From Anaerolineae bacterium (lineage in GTDB: Bacteria > Chloroflexota > Anaerolineae > Aggregatilineales > Phototrophicaceae), in the NCBI GenBank assembly GCA_022823165.1, contig JAJDXR010000053.1, positions 1 through 64,000 of the forward strand: a DNA stretch of 64,000 bases, given 5' to 3'. The position numbers were made by a program, and so were the translations under genes. The notes under the pieces were generated by a model, which made no database searches, was not told where the DNA came from, and saw only the letters and a program-made list of their open reading frames with translations. Below are positions 55,556 to 63,183 of this stretch, piece by piece. Positions within the stretch are counted from its first letter, which is position 1. Each line of letters begins with the position of its first letter.

Positions 55556-56796
55556 TACTTCGGCATATCGGGGTCGATCTCGTCAGCCCAAGCCAGAATG
55601 CCACCCTCGACATTGTACATCTTGTCCAGGTCGTAGCCGACCTCGGACAGATAGGCGATGCTGTCGGCGCTGCGTACGCCGGAGCGACAATGCAGGTAGA
55701 GCGTCTTGTCCTTGGGTATCCCCTGCAAGACCGTCTCTTCCCAGAGTTTGCGCCCGGCTTGTATGCCATTCTTGGCGAGCTGAATATCCGGCTTGGGGAT
55801 ACGCAACGTGCCGGCGATGGCGCTGATATCCCACTCGTGCGGGTCGCGGACATCTATGACCAGGACATCATCGCCGTTTTCCAGCGCCGACTTGACATCG
55901 TGCACGGTAACGGTCTGAACATCAATATCGTCGGCATCGTCAACCGAGCTGAATTCGCTGTGATCGTGCGCCGGCATGCCGCAGAATTGCTCATAGTCGA
56001 GCAGCGCGACGTCTGCTTTGTCGACGCTACAAACGGGGCAAGCGGGGTCTTTGCGAATCTTTATCGTATGAAAGCTCATCTCCAGCGCGTCGTAGAGCAG
56101 CATGCGGCCGATCATGGGGTCGCCGATGCCCAGCAGCAACTTAATCGCCTCGGTGGCTTGCATGGTGCCGATGGTGCCGGGCAGAATCCCCAGTACGCCG
56201 CCTTCAGCGCAGCTCGGCACCAGGCCGGGCGGCGGCGGCTCCGGGAACATGCAGCGATAGCAAGGTCCCTGTTCGCCGTAGAAGACGCTAAGTTGGCCCT
56301 CGAAGCGGAATATGCTGCCGTAGACGTTGGGAATGCCCAGCTTGACGCAGGCGTCATTGACGAGATAACGCGTCGGGAAGTTGTCTGTGCCATCGATTAC
56401 CACATCCCAGTCTTCGCCGAAGATGCGCAGGGCGTTCTCGGAGGTCAGCGGCTCGTTGTATTTGACCACTTCAATCTCGGGATTGAGGTCAAGCATGCGC
56501 GCGGCGGCGCTGTCAAGTTTGGAGAGGCCGACCGTGCTGACGCCATGGATGACCTGCCGCTGCAAATTGCTGAAGTCGACCACGTCGTAATCAACCAGGC
56601 CGATGCGCCCGATGCCGGCCGCGGCCAGATAAAGCGCCAGCGGACTGCCCAGCCCACCCGTGCCGATCAGCAGCACCGAGGAGGCTTTCAGGCGGCGCTG
56701 GCCCTCCATGCCGACCTCGGGCATGATGACGTGACGGCTGTAGCGCTTGACCTCGTCCTTGGATAAGTCAGCCAGGCGCGAATGTAATGCGCTCAT
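55552..56796 (-). CDS. moeZ: MoeZ-type E1 adenylyltransferase-rhodanese fusion
   Basis: A 414-residue MoeB/ThiF-rhodanese fusion. Residues 1-270 are the E1-like domain: nucleotide loop VLLIGTGGLGSPLALYLA, DNFPTRYLVNDACV, two zinc CxxC pairs (CYRC and CPVC) and SCAEGGVLGILPGTIGTMQA. Residues 300-414 are a rhodanese domain with active-site loop LYLHCRSGVRSADS. MoeZ in mycobacteria adenylates the C-terminal Gly of CysO-like carriers and gives them a thiocarboxylate. It lies 16 bases after the CysO-like gene on the minus strand, the third gene of the operon. Confidence 0.9.
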   Translation of the reverse strand: MSALHSRLADLSKDEVKRYSRHVIMPEVGMEGQRRLKASSVLLIGTGGLGSPLALYLAAAGIGRIGLVDYDVVDFSNLQRQVIHGVSTVGLSKLDSAAARMLDLNPEIEVVKYNEPLTSENALRIFGEDWDVVIDGTDNFPTRYLVNDACVKLGIPNVYGSIFRFEGQLSVFYGEQGPCYRCMFPEPPPPGLVPSCAEGGVLGILPGTIGTMQATEAIKLLLGIGDPMIGRMLLYDALEMSFHTIKIRKDPACPVCSVDKADVALLDYEQFCGMPAHDHSEFSSVDDADDIDVQTVTVHDVKSALENGDDVLVIDVRDPHEWDISAIAGTLRIPKPDIQLAKNGIQAGRKLWEETVLQGIPKDKTLYLHCRSGVRSADSIAYLSEVGYDLDKMYNVEGGILAWADEIDPDMPKY

Positions 56797-56812
56797 ACCT
56801 AGTTCTCCAATC

Positions 56813-57088
56813 TCATTTCAAACCGCCGGCAATGCTGGGGATGATGCGCAGGCTTTCATTCGCATCAATCTCAGTATCCAGCCCTTGCAAAAAGCGTATG
56901 TCTTCGTCGCCGATGAAGATGTTGACGAAGCTGCGCAATTCTTCGCCGTTAAAGAGATGCGCGCGCAGCTCCGGGTGCTGGTCAAGCAAATTGGCCAGCG
57001 CCTCGCCGACGGTGCCGCCGGCCACGTCGATATCCGCCGCCCCATCGGTGAAGGCGCGCAGAGGCGTCGGGATGCGAATCTTTGCCAT
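56813..57088 (-). CDS. CysO-like sulfur carrier protein ending GGLK
   Basis: A 91-residue ubiquitin-fold protein (ThiS/MoaD/CysO). RSFVNIFIGDEDIRFLQGL and the end RIIPSIAGGLK closely follow mycobacterial CysO. Instead of ending in the GG that is activated, it has two extra residues, Leu-Lys, read directly from GGC GGT TTG AAA TGA. Such tails must be removed before activation, and the JAMM protease encoded just upstream is the obvious candidate. The downstream E1-rhodanese would then load sulfur. The likely product is protein-bound thiocarboxylate for cysteine synthesis. Confidence 0.9.
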   Translation of the reverse strand: MAKIRIPTPLRAFTDGAADIDVAGGTVGEALANLLDQHPELRAHLFNGEELRSFVNIFIGDEDIRFLQGLDTEIDANESLRIIPSIAGGLK

Positions 57089-57173
57089 TTGTCTCTCCTC
57101 GTGATATGCCCGTAACAGATAAGCATAGAAGCGCCAGCAAATGCCGATTTCTTACTTGATGGCCAGCGGATCG

Positions 57174-57602
57174 TCACAAAACTTCTAAAGTCAACTGATC
57201 AAAGCGGCTGCGATCGGGCTGGAGGCGCCAGGCGCGCATATCGGCCGCCCGCGCCATCATGACCGAAGTGATAATGTATACGAAATTGGGCAGCGCATGC
57301 TCGCGGTCGTAATCCGAAGGCAGAGCCGGCGAATCGGGATGGCTGTGATAATAGCCAATCAGGGTCAGCCCGCGCTCGTCCGCCTGGTCTTCCAGACGCA
57401 TCCAGTCTTGCGGCCTCATGGCGTAGCGATGATGCTGCTCTTCGGCTGCGAAAACATTATCCACCTGGATGATATCAACCACAGTTAGCGCCTCCGCCTC
57501 GGCTGCGCCCAAAAGGAAGCCGCCGCCTTCATTGGGATAGGTCGCTTCCATCTGCTCAAATACGCGCTGCTGCAGCTCGCCGCTGATTATTATGACCCGC
57601 AT
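57174..57602 (-). CDS. JAMM/MPN+ zinc metalloprotease (Mec-like)
   Basis: A 142-residue JAMM peptidase. The zinc motif is GYYHSHPDSPALPSDYD (HSHP, then Ser and Asp at the right spacing), with the upstream Glu in NEGGGFLLG. In mycobacteria Mec releases cysteine from CysO-Cys. Here it may also trim the Leu-Lys tail of the CysO-like protein. ATG 57602 gives MRVIIIS as start; the frame is open to 57641, but that stretch lies inside the upstream terminator hairpin. It is the first gene after the predicted cysteine attenuator. Confidence 0.9.
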   Translation of the reverse strand: MRVIIISGELQQRVFEQMEATYPNEGGGFLLGAAEAEALTVVDIIQVDNVFAAEEQHHRYAMRPQDWMRLEDQADERGLTLIGYYHSHPDSPALPSDYDREHALPNFVYIITSVMMARAADMRAWRLQPDRSRFDQLTLEVL

Positions 57603-57626
57603 CGCCAGCCCGCCACCTTTCTTCGC

Positions 57627-57659
57627 AAACAAAAGAGCCAACCGCTTGGGCTGGCTCTT
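57627..57659 (-). terminator. Intrinsic terminator in the cys operon leader
   Basis: On the minus strand AAGAGCCAGCC (57659-57649), loop CAAGC, GGTTGGCTCTT (57643-57633), an 11-base-pair stem with one G-U, then TTGTTT. It ends 25 bases before the JAMM gene ATG, so it acts in the leader, not at an operon end. Confidence 0.75.
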
Positions 57660-57702
57660 GTCTGATTTCGCTTCGCTTGTTCAGCCTCAGCTTCAGACAG
57701 CC
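57653..57702 (-). promoter_or_regulatory. Antiterminator of the cysteine attenuator
   Basis: Minus-strand GGC-TGTCTGA (57702-57693) can pair with TCAGACA (57665-57659) and, past a three-base bulge, GCC (57655-57653). That pairing takes up the 5' arm of the terminator. The upstream segment contains the TGA stop of the leader peptide, so a ribosome finishing the peptide hides it and termination follows. A ribosome held at the Cys codons leaves it free. Seven contiguous pairs plus three are seen directly; the mechanism is inferred. Confidence 0.6.
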
Positions 57703-57794
57703 TCAACCCCGACGTGGCCAAGCTGCTCGTCGCCACAACAGGCGCAACAGCTGGTCTGCCGGATTGAATTTACAGGCTGAGCGTGAGTTATCAT
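57693..57794 (-). CDS. Predicted cysteine leader peptide
   Basis: A 33-codon frame starting MITHAQPVNSIRQTS, continuing CCACCGDEQLGH and ending GVEAV. Codons 16-20 read TGT TGC GCC TGT TGT: four cysteines in five residues, very unusual by chance. It directly precedes the antiterminator/terminator pair and the cysteine-type sulfur operon, so it is predicted to sense charged tRNA-Cys. There is no Shine-Dalgarno. TTGCGG-N17-TAATCT lies such that transcription could begin at the ATG itself, so a leaderless message is possible. The frame is open upstream to 57890. Confidence 0.6.
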   Translation of the reverse strand: MITHAQPVNSIRQTSCCACCGDEQLGHVGVEAV

Positions 57795-57801
57795 GCCATG
57801 C

Positions 57802-57830
57802 AGATTAGCACAAGCTGGCGCGAGCCGCAA
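57802..57830 (-). promoter_or_regulatory. Candidate promoter of the cys operon
   Basis: Minus-strand TTGCGG, a 17-base spacer and TAATCT, seven bases before the leader ATG at 57794. The matches are only moderate (3/6 each); the spacing is ideal and would give a leaderless transcript. Confidence 0.35.
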
Positions 57831-58023
57831 CGGCAGTTTTCGCCAGGGAGTGGTGAACATCGCGGACGTTTCAGCGCTGCGCGTAGACACAGCAGGTCAA
57901 ACGCCCCAACATCATCACCTTTTATCGCGTATCCGCCAAAATACTCTGCGCTCTCGGAGTATTCGGTGTACTCGGTGGTAAAAATAATCTGCTGCGATTG
58001 CTCTGCCCAGCCATTTATCTATA

Positions 58024-58052
58024 TTGAAGCGCGGCCAGCCCAATGCTATACT
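58024..58052 (+). promoter_or_regulatory. Promoter of citrate synthase
   Basis: TTGAAG (58024-58029), a 17-base spacer ending TGC (extended -10) and TATACT (58047-58052, 5/6). It lies 87 bases before the citrate synthase ATG and is one of the best promoter matches in the window. Confidence 0.65.
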
Positions 58053-58139
58053 GACGCGCATTATTTTCGCGAATCATGCGCTAGCCGGGCGCTTAATCGG
58101 AGTCGGCCGGGCGCGCGCGCCACAAGGGAGACAGGTTAC

Positions 58140-59276
58140 ATGGCTAAAAGGGCTGGGCTTGAGGAAGCCGTCGTCGCCGATATCACAACCAGCTATATTG
58201 ACGGCAGCATTGGAGAACTGATTTACTGCGGCTATGAGATAGAAGACTTGGCCGAATCCACCTCATTTGAAGAAATCTTGTTTTTGCTATACAACTCACG
58301 CTTGCCCAATCAAGCCGAATATGAAACCTTGCGCGCGACAGTCGCCCGGGACGCCGCCATCCCGGCTGCCGTCATCCAGATGATGAGGTCGCTGCCTAGC
58401 GGCACCCCGGCGATGGCGGTATTGCGCACAGCCGTCTCGATGCTCTCGGCTTTTGAGCCGGACGCGGAAAACCTGACTGACAAAGCCGTGGCGCAGGCAA
58501 AGGCTTTCCGCCTGACGGGACAGATTACGACTATCTGCGCCGCCTGGATGCGTATCGCCAGGGGCCTGGAGCCGGTTTGCCCGCGGACTGACCTCAGCGT
58601 GGCTGAGAATTTCCTGTACATGACAAGCGGCGACGAGCCCGACCCGACCGCTTGCGCCGCGCTCAACGTCTATCTGGTTTTGCTGGCCGAGCATGGCATG
58701 AACGCCAGCACATTTGCGACGCGCGTTGTCACCGCCACCGGCTCGGACTTGCATAGCGCTATCGTGGCCGGTATCGGCGCGCTGAAGGGACCCTCGCATG
58801 GCGGCGCCAATTCCGAAGCGATGAAGATGTTTGTCGAAATTGGCGAGGTCGAAAATGTCGCGCCCTGGTTCGAAGAGAATATCAAGTCCGGCAAGCGGCG
58901 CATCATGGGCATCGGCCACCGCGTCTACAAAGCCAATGATCCACGCGCGGGTATACTCAGGCGCCACGCGGAAGCCCTGGCCGATAGCTCCGGCAAACGC
59001 AAGTGGTTCGATATCGCGGTGACGCTGGCGGAAACGGCGCGCGCTGATGACTATTTCGTGCAGCGTAATCTTTACCCCAACGTGGATTATTACAGCGCGA
59101 TCGTTTTGTATACCCTCGATTTGGACATTGATATGTTCACGCCGCTTTTCGCCATGTCGCGCATCGCCGGATGGTCAGCCCACGTCATCGACCAGATGGG
59201 CGGGCGGCTGATCCGCCCCAAAGCCAATTATGTGGGACCGCGGGGTTTGAAGTGGGTCCCCATCTCCAAGCGATAG
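58140..59276 (+). CDS. gltA: Citrate synthase
   Basis: A 378-residue citrate synthase of the short, Gram-positive/archaeal dimer type, condensing oxaloacetate and acetyl-CoA. The early segment is VADITTSYIDGSIGELIYCGYEIEDLAE. Active-site histidines are in KGPSHGGANSEAMKMF and GIGHRVYKANDPRAG, and the late arginine region is IAGWSAHVIDQM. ATG 58140 follows GGGAG at good spacing and an excellent promoter. The frame is open back to 57783, but those residues are unlike the family and run over the promoter, so that extension is rejected. Methylcitrate synthase activity is possible. Confidence 0.93.
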   Translation: MAKRAGLEEAVVADITTSYIDGSIGELIYCGYEIEDLAESTSFEEILFLLYNSRLPNQAEYETLRATVARDAAIPAAVIQMMRSLPSGTPAMAVLRTAVSMLSAFEPDAENLTDKAVAQAKAFRLTGQITTICAAWMRIARGLEPVCPRTDLSVAENFLYMTSGDEPDPTACAALNVYLVLLAEHGMNASTFATRVVTATGSDLHSAIVAGIGALKGPSHGGANSEAMKMFVEIGEVENVAPWFEENIKSGKRRIMGIGHRVYKANDPRAGILRRHAEALADSSGKRKWFDIAVTLAETARADDYFVQRNLYPNVDYYSAIVLYTLDLDIDMFTPLFAMSRIAGWSAHVIDQMGGRLIRPKANYVGPRGLKWVPISKR

Positions 59277-59278
59277 GG

Positions 59279-59312
59279 TAATTCACCACAGAGGCGCAGA
59301 GGGCACAGAGAA
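59279..59312 (+). repeat. CACAGAG-type dispersed repeat
   Basis: TAATTCACCACAGAGGCGCA then GAGGGCACAGAGAA, immediately after the citrate synthase stop. It nearly equals 47059-47092 in the other orientation, and the same words border the 187-bp element at 60169. Confidence 0.6.
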
Positions 59313-59437
59313 AATCATCTGCGGCCGAAGGGCTGGCTTGCGTCCTCACTGGCTACCCTTGCCTATCAAGTCTGTGATTTGCCAGGCGCGTGGCAAATGT
59401 GCTAACCTGCCTTTGAGGTTGGCGGCGGGCTGCCGGA

Positions 59438-60127
59438 ATGATTCCCTACAAGATTGTTGGTACGACAAATTATCGTCCCTACATCGCCTTCTTTGTGACA
59501 GTCGTCAATGTACTGGCCTTTGTCTACATTATGACTTACGCCTTCCTGGGCGGGCTGGCGCTGGAAGAGGTTTATCGCAATTACGCGCTGAACATCTGCG
59601 CCGTGCGGACGCAGCCCTTGGCGGAGACGCTGCTGGACGGCGCGCGCAGCATCTTCTTGCACATGAGTTTTGTGCATCTGACGTCAAATATCATCATTTT
59701 CTATGTTTTCGGTTCGCGGATTGAGGAGCATCTGGGTCATCTGCGCTTTCTGGCCTTCTACCTGATTGTCGGCTTCGGCGGCCATTTGGGCCACCTGCTC
59801 CTGGACGGCGCTCAGTGCCAGGAAGCGCTGTATATGATCGGATCAAGCGGCGCGATTTCCGGCATCATCGGCGCCTTCCTCTTTTTGTTCCCGACCGCTC
59901 GCATAAAATCGAAGATCATCGTGCTCAAAGTTTTCGGCTATGACGTCAATGTGCCGGCCTGGGTCTATCTGGTCTACTGGTTCTTCATGCAATTTTTCTA
60001 CCAGGTTGGGTCGGTGGCGCCGCGGATTAACGTTCACTGGGGGCATGTTGGCGGATTCATTACCGGACTGGCCCTGATATTTCTGCTGTCCTTCTTTATC
60101 GCTCCGCCGCGCATACCGCGGATATAG
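59438..60127 (+). CDS. Rhomboid family intramembrane serine protease (first copy)
   Basis: A 229-residue membrane protein with about six segments. The catalytic Ser is in YMIGSSGAISGIIGAFLFLFP and the His in HWGHVGGFITGLALIF, as in rhomboid proteases, which cut membrane proteins within the bilayer. SMxxHxxxNxxxF-like sequence LHMSFVHLTSNIIIFYVFG precedes them. It is a paralogue of the gene at 60532; the two are separated by a repeat element. Substrates are unknown. Confidence 0.88.
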   Translation: MIPYKIVGTTNYRPYIAFFVTVVNVLAFVYIMTYAFLGGLALEEVYRNYALNICAVRTQPLAETLLDGARSIFLHMSFVHLTSNIIIFYVFGSRIEEHLGHLRFLAFYLIVGFGGHLGHLLLDGAQCQEALYMIGSSGAISGIIGAFLFLFPTARIKSKIIVLKVFGYDVNVPAWVYLVYWFFMQFFYQVGSVAPRINVHWGHVGGFITGLALIFLLSFFIAPPRIPRI

Positions 60128-60168
60128 GGCGCAAAGCGGGTTCAGGACTGGGGGATTCACCACAGAGG

Positions 60169-60355
60169 CACAGAAGTAAGTGCGAGTAAGTAATGAGAAT
60201 ATAGGTACAGCATCACAAAGTAAAGATTTTTCGTGTTTGTGTGGGCGAGCCGAGGCTCGCCCCTACAACTTTCGACTATATTTTGAACCCTGTAGGAGTC
60301 AGCCTTGGCTGACCCGATGCTGTTAAATTTGCAGGACTTACCAAGTGTTACTGAG
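60169..60355 (+). mobile_element. 187-bp REPIN/MITE-like element, copy 4
   Basis: Full length, same ends as copy 1, hairpins at 60243-60266 and 60292-60315. On the left it is bordered by ATTCACCACAGAGGC and on the right by GGGCACAGAGAAAA. These are the two halves of the CACAGAG-type repeat, as if the element had inserted into one. Confidence 0.8.
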
Positions 60356-60531
60356 GGCACAGAGAAAAGGTCTTTTGGCAAAGCGAGATCAAAAAACTTT
60401 GCGCCCTTTGTGTCTTGGGGTCTTTGTAATTTGAATGACGCGGCGCAGGCCTTATCGCCAGCGAGCGGACTTGCAGGAAACAAAATGCTTATGCTAACGT
60501 AATAGTCAAGAGGGCAAGCGAGGATGTCGAT

Positions 60532-61245
60532 ATGTTTCCTATAACCGTGGTCGGGCGGGACAAGGCAATCCCCAAGGCGGCAATCGTTCTAATCGCCATC
60601 AACTTGCTGGTGTTTCTGTGGGAGCTTTCGGTTGACGCCCAGGGCGACGGCTTTCTCAAAGCAGCGCTGCAGAATTACGGCCTGGAAGTCTGCAAAATTG
60701 GCGAGCAATCGCTGATCACGACCGGTCTGGACAGCTTCCGCAGCTTGTTCTTGCACTCCAGCGCAGCCCATGTGCTGGGCAATATGTGGTTCCTGTTCTT
60801 GTTCGGCGGCTTGGTCGAGCGCTATCTGGGCAGCGTCAAGTTTGTACTGGCCTATCTGGGATTCGGCATCGCGGCCACCTTGGCGCATGTCGCCTTCGGC
60901 AACACTGTCTGCACGGTGACCGACACAGGCGTCGTCATCGGCGCCAGCGGCGCGATTGCCGGCGTGATGGGCGGCTTCCTGGTGCTCAAGCCCAATGCCA
61001 AGGTGCGAACCATGCTGGGTTTCTTCCGGCCCTTTGTCTGGACGATCAAGCTGCCGGCAGTGGTTTTCCTGGGCTACTGGCTGCTGACGGATGTCTTGCA
61101 GCATATCGGCTGGATCGGCGTGGAAACCGATGTGGCGCATTGGGCGCATATCGGCGGCTTCGCGGCGGGGGCGGCCGCCATGTTCGCGGCTGGGTTGTTC
61201 AAGCCCATGCCTAAGGCGGATCCTCTGGAGCACCTGGCCGAATAG
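60532..61245 (+). CDS. Rhomboid family intramembrane serine protease (second copy)
   Basis: A 237-residue rhomboid with the catalytic Ser in VVIGASGAIAGVMGGFLVL and His in VAHWAHIGGFAAGAAAMFAAG. LHSSAAHVLGNMWFLFLFGGLVE is the conserved first-loop/TM2 region (His, Asn). Six membrane segments are expected. GAGGAT upstream supports ATG 60532. It is similar in length and layout to the first rhomboid, but the sequences have diverged well beyond a recent duplication. A strong terminator follows. Confidence 0.9.
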   Translation: MFPITVVGRDKAIPKAAIVLIAINLLVFLWELSVDAQGDGFLKAALQNYGLEVCKIGEQSLITTGLDSFRSLFLHSSAAHVLGNMWFLFLFGGLVERYLGSVKFVLAYLGFGIAATLAHVAFGNTVCTVTDTGVVIGASGAIAGVMGGFLVLKPNAKVRTMLGFFRPFVWTIKLPAVVFLGYWLLTDVLQHIGWIGVETDVAHWAHIGGFAAGAAAMFAAGLFKPMPKADPLEHLAE

Positions 61246-61282
61246 CGACTCACTCTGCGCTAACATAGACTGATACTAAAAT

Positions 61283-61313
61283 CGCGACGACTCCGTCGCG
61301 GTTATGTTTTTTT
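61283..61313 (+). terminator. Strong intrinsic terminator after the second rhomboid
   Basis: CGCGACG-ACTC-CGTCGCG, a perfect seven-base-pair stem, followed by GTTATG and seven T. It separates the rhomboid from the convergent CPBP-like gene. Confidence 0.8.
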
Positions 61314-61324
61314 CCGCGGCTACT

Positions 61325-62077
61325 TTATTGCAGGAAGGGAATATAGAGGATGACCAGGTTGGCGACGATCTGGCAGATCCAGGCTGCCGCCAGGCCGTTG
61401 CGTTTGCGCACGTAAACGTAGAGCAGGTTCATCATCAGCAGCAGGATAACGATGACGGCCGTGACCGCGGGGCGCTCCGCCACTGCATCCCACATCACCG
61501 GAAAGAAGAGCACGATATTCCACAGGGTGGCCAGCAAGCCCACCAGCCAGAAAGTCAGTTGGCCCTGCAGCAAGCCGCGGAAAAACAGCGTCTCCGCCAG
61601 CGGCATGACAAATACGAGGAAGGCGAGCAAGCTGCCGGATGACATGCCGGGAAAGAGGTGGTCAGCCGCCGGCGCCAGCACTATTGGGCTGAGGAATACC
61701 AAAAATGGAATGCCCAGCATGACGGCGTACAGAATGCCCCAGCCCAGATTGTCCGGGCGCTCCTGGCCGATGCGCTCCATAGTGCCCAGCAACCAGGAGA
61801 GCACGCTGACGCCGGCCAAGGCGCCCCAGGCCAGGGTATAGCGCAGCTCCACGCTATCGGGCAGCAGCGGCGTCAAACCGATGCTGAGCGCGGCCGCGAT
61901 TACGAAGCCGAACACGGGGTCGCCGGCGCCGCGAAAATTCGGCCGCCTGGTGATTGCTGTTCGTTCCGCGGAGGTTTCCCCGCGGTCAGCCGTTTCCAGC
62001 GCTTCGGGCGCGACCTGCGGATGAGACGATCGATCCTTGGCGTCTTTCAGAGGATCGAATGGCGCTTCCGGCATCAT
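61325..62077 (-). CDS. CPBP/Rce1-like membrane protein
   Basis: A 250-residue protein with a hydrophilic N-terminus of about 55 residues and then seven or eight membrane segments. VMPLAETLFFRGLLQGQLTFW resembles the first CPBP (Abi) motif EExxFRG, but the second Glu is replaced by Thr. The later histidine motif is not evident, so protease activity is doubtful. ATG 62077 overlaps the TGA of the threonine aldolase gene (ATGA), so the two are translationally coupled; the frame is open to 62134. Confidence 0.65.
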   Translation of the reverse strand: MMPEAPFDPLKDAKDRSSHPQVAPEALETADRGETSAERTAITRRPNFRGAGDPVFGFVIAAALSIGLTPLLPDSVELRYTLAWGALAGVSVLSWLLGTMERIGQERPDNLGWGILYAVMLGIPFLVFLSPIVLAPAADHLFPGMSSGSLLAFLVFVMPLAETLFFRGLLQGQLTFWLVGLLATLWNIVLFFPVMWDAVAERPAVTAVIVILLLMMNLLYVYVRKRNGLAAAWICQIVANLVILYIPFLQ

Positions 62078-63114
62078 GATAGGAGCGAACTCACCGCAGC
62101 AACTACCTTGTCGATGGCCTGGCGATTGATCCAATAATGGGTGCGCAGGCGAATCAAACCGCGCTCGCCGCTGTAAATCGACATAAAGATATCGTAGTCG
62201 CGGCGCAATGCCTCAAGCAATGCGTCCAGAGATATATCGACCTCATCGGCGAGCGAGAAAAAGACGAAGTTGGTATTTTGGCTCTTGATGCGAACGCCCG
62301 GCAGCTCGCTCAGCCCCTCGGCCAGCAACTGGGCATTGTCGTGATCTTCGCCGAGGCGATCGCGCATGGTATGCAGCGCCACCGAACCCGCCGCCGCCAG
62401 GACGCCGACCTGGCGCATGCTGCCGCCCAGGACTTTGCGGGCGCGGCGCGCGCGGCGAATAAAGTCCTGGCTGCCGACTAAAATGGAGCCGGCCGGCGCG
62501 CAGAGCCCTTTAGACAGGCAGAAGGTGACAGAATCGGCGCCAGCGGCCAGGTCCTTGACATCCACGCCATAAGCCGCGGCCGCGTTGAAGATGCGCGCGC
62601 CGTCGATATGAAAGATCAGACGGTTTCGGCGCGCGAACTCCGCCACTTCGGCGGTGTATTCGGCGGACAGGGGCATACCGCCAGCCGCATTGTGCGTGTT
62701 TTCCAGGGCGACCAGGCGCGTCGCCGGTTTGTGCTCGTCATCGGGATTGATGGCGCTTTCCAGATCACAAATGCGCAAGCTGCCGTCCGGCTGCACCGGC
62801 GCCGTATGCGGCAGGATGCCACCGAGCTGCGCCATACCGCCCTGCTCGTAGCTGAAGATATGCGAGCTGTCGCCGATGATGATGGAGTCGCCGCGATTGC
62901 AATGCGCCAGCAGAGCGCAGAGGTTGCCCTGAGTGCCGCTGGCGACGAAAACGGCGGCTTCTTTGCCGAGCAATTCGGCGGCGTCCGCCTCGAGCTGGTT
63001 CACAGTCGGGTCGTCATGATAGACGTCATCGCCGACGGCTGCATTCGCCATTGCCTCGCGCATGGCCGGCGTGGGATGAGTAACTGTATCGCTGCGCAGA
63101 TCAATCGTTTTCAT
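62074..63114 (-). CDS. ltaE: Low-specificity L-threonine aldolase
   Basis: A 346-residue PLP enzyme that splits threonine to glycine and acetaldehyde. The N-terminus KTIDLRSDTVTHPTPAMREAM is diagnostic. PLP-binding residues are in HIDGARIFNAAAAYG and the Schiff-base lysine in VTFCLSKGLCAPAGSILVG, about residue 200. Length is normal. It is transcribed from a good minus-strand promoter 41 bases upstream and coupled to the CPBP-like gene. Confidence 0.93.
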   Translation of the reverse strand: MKTIDLRSDTVTHPTPAMREAMANAAVGDDVYHDDPTVNQLEADAAELLGKEAAVFVASGTQGNLCALLAHCNRGDSIIIGDSSHIFSYEQGGMAQLGGILPHTAPVQPDGSLRICDLESAINPDDEHKPATRLVALENTHNAAGGMPLSAEYTAEVAEFARRNRLIFHIDGARIFNAAAAYGVDVKDLAAGADSVTFCLSKGLCAPAGSILVGSQDFIRRARRARKVLGGSMRQVGVLAAAGSVALHTMRDRLGEDHDNAQLLAEGLSELPGVRIKSQNTNFVFFSLADEVDISLDALLEALRRDYDIFMSIYSGERGLIRLRTHYWINRQAIDKVVAAVSSLLS

Positions 63115-63154
63115 TGGGCGGGACCGCGCTCGTAGAGATGGCTCATGGGCAAGG

Positions 63155-63183
63155 ATACTAGACAGAAAAGGAGGCTATGACAA
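63155..63183 (-). promoter_or_regulatory. Promoter of ltaE
   Basis: Minus-strand TTGTCA (63183-63178, 5/6), a 17-base spacer and TAGTAT (63160-63155, 4/6), 41 bases before ATG 63114. Confidence 0.5.

Noticed and set aside
57783..58139. N-terminal extension of citrate synthase by 119 residues
   Set aside because: The extra residues do not resemble the family, overlap the citrate synthase promoter and lie over the opposite-strand cysteine leader; ATG 58140 has a proper Shine-Dalgarno.
59338..59724. 128-codon frame overlapping the first rhomboid
   Set aside because: It is out of frame with a clear rhomboid gene and its sequence is low-quality translation of that gene.
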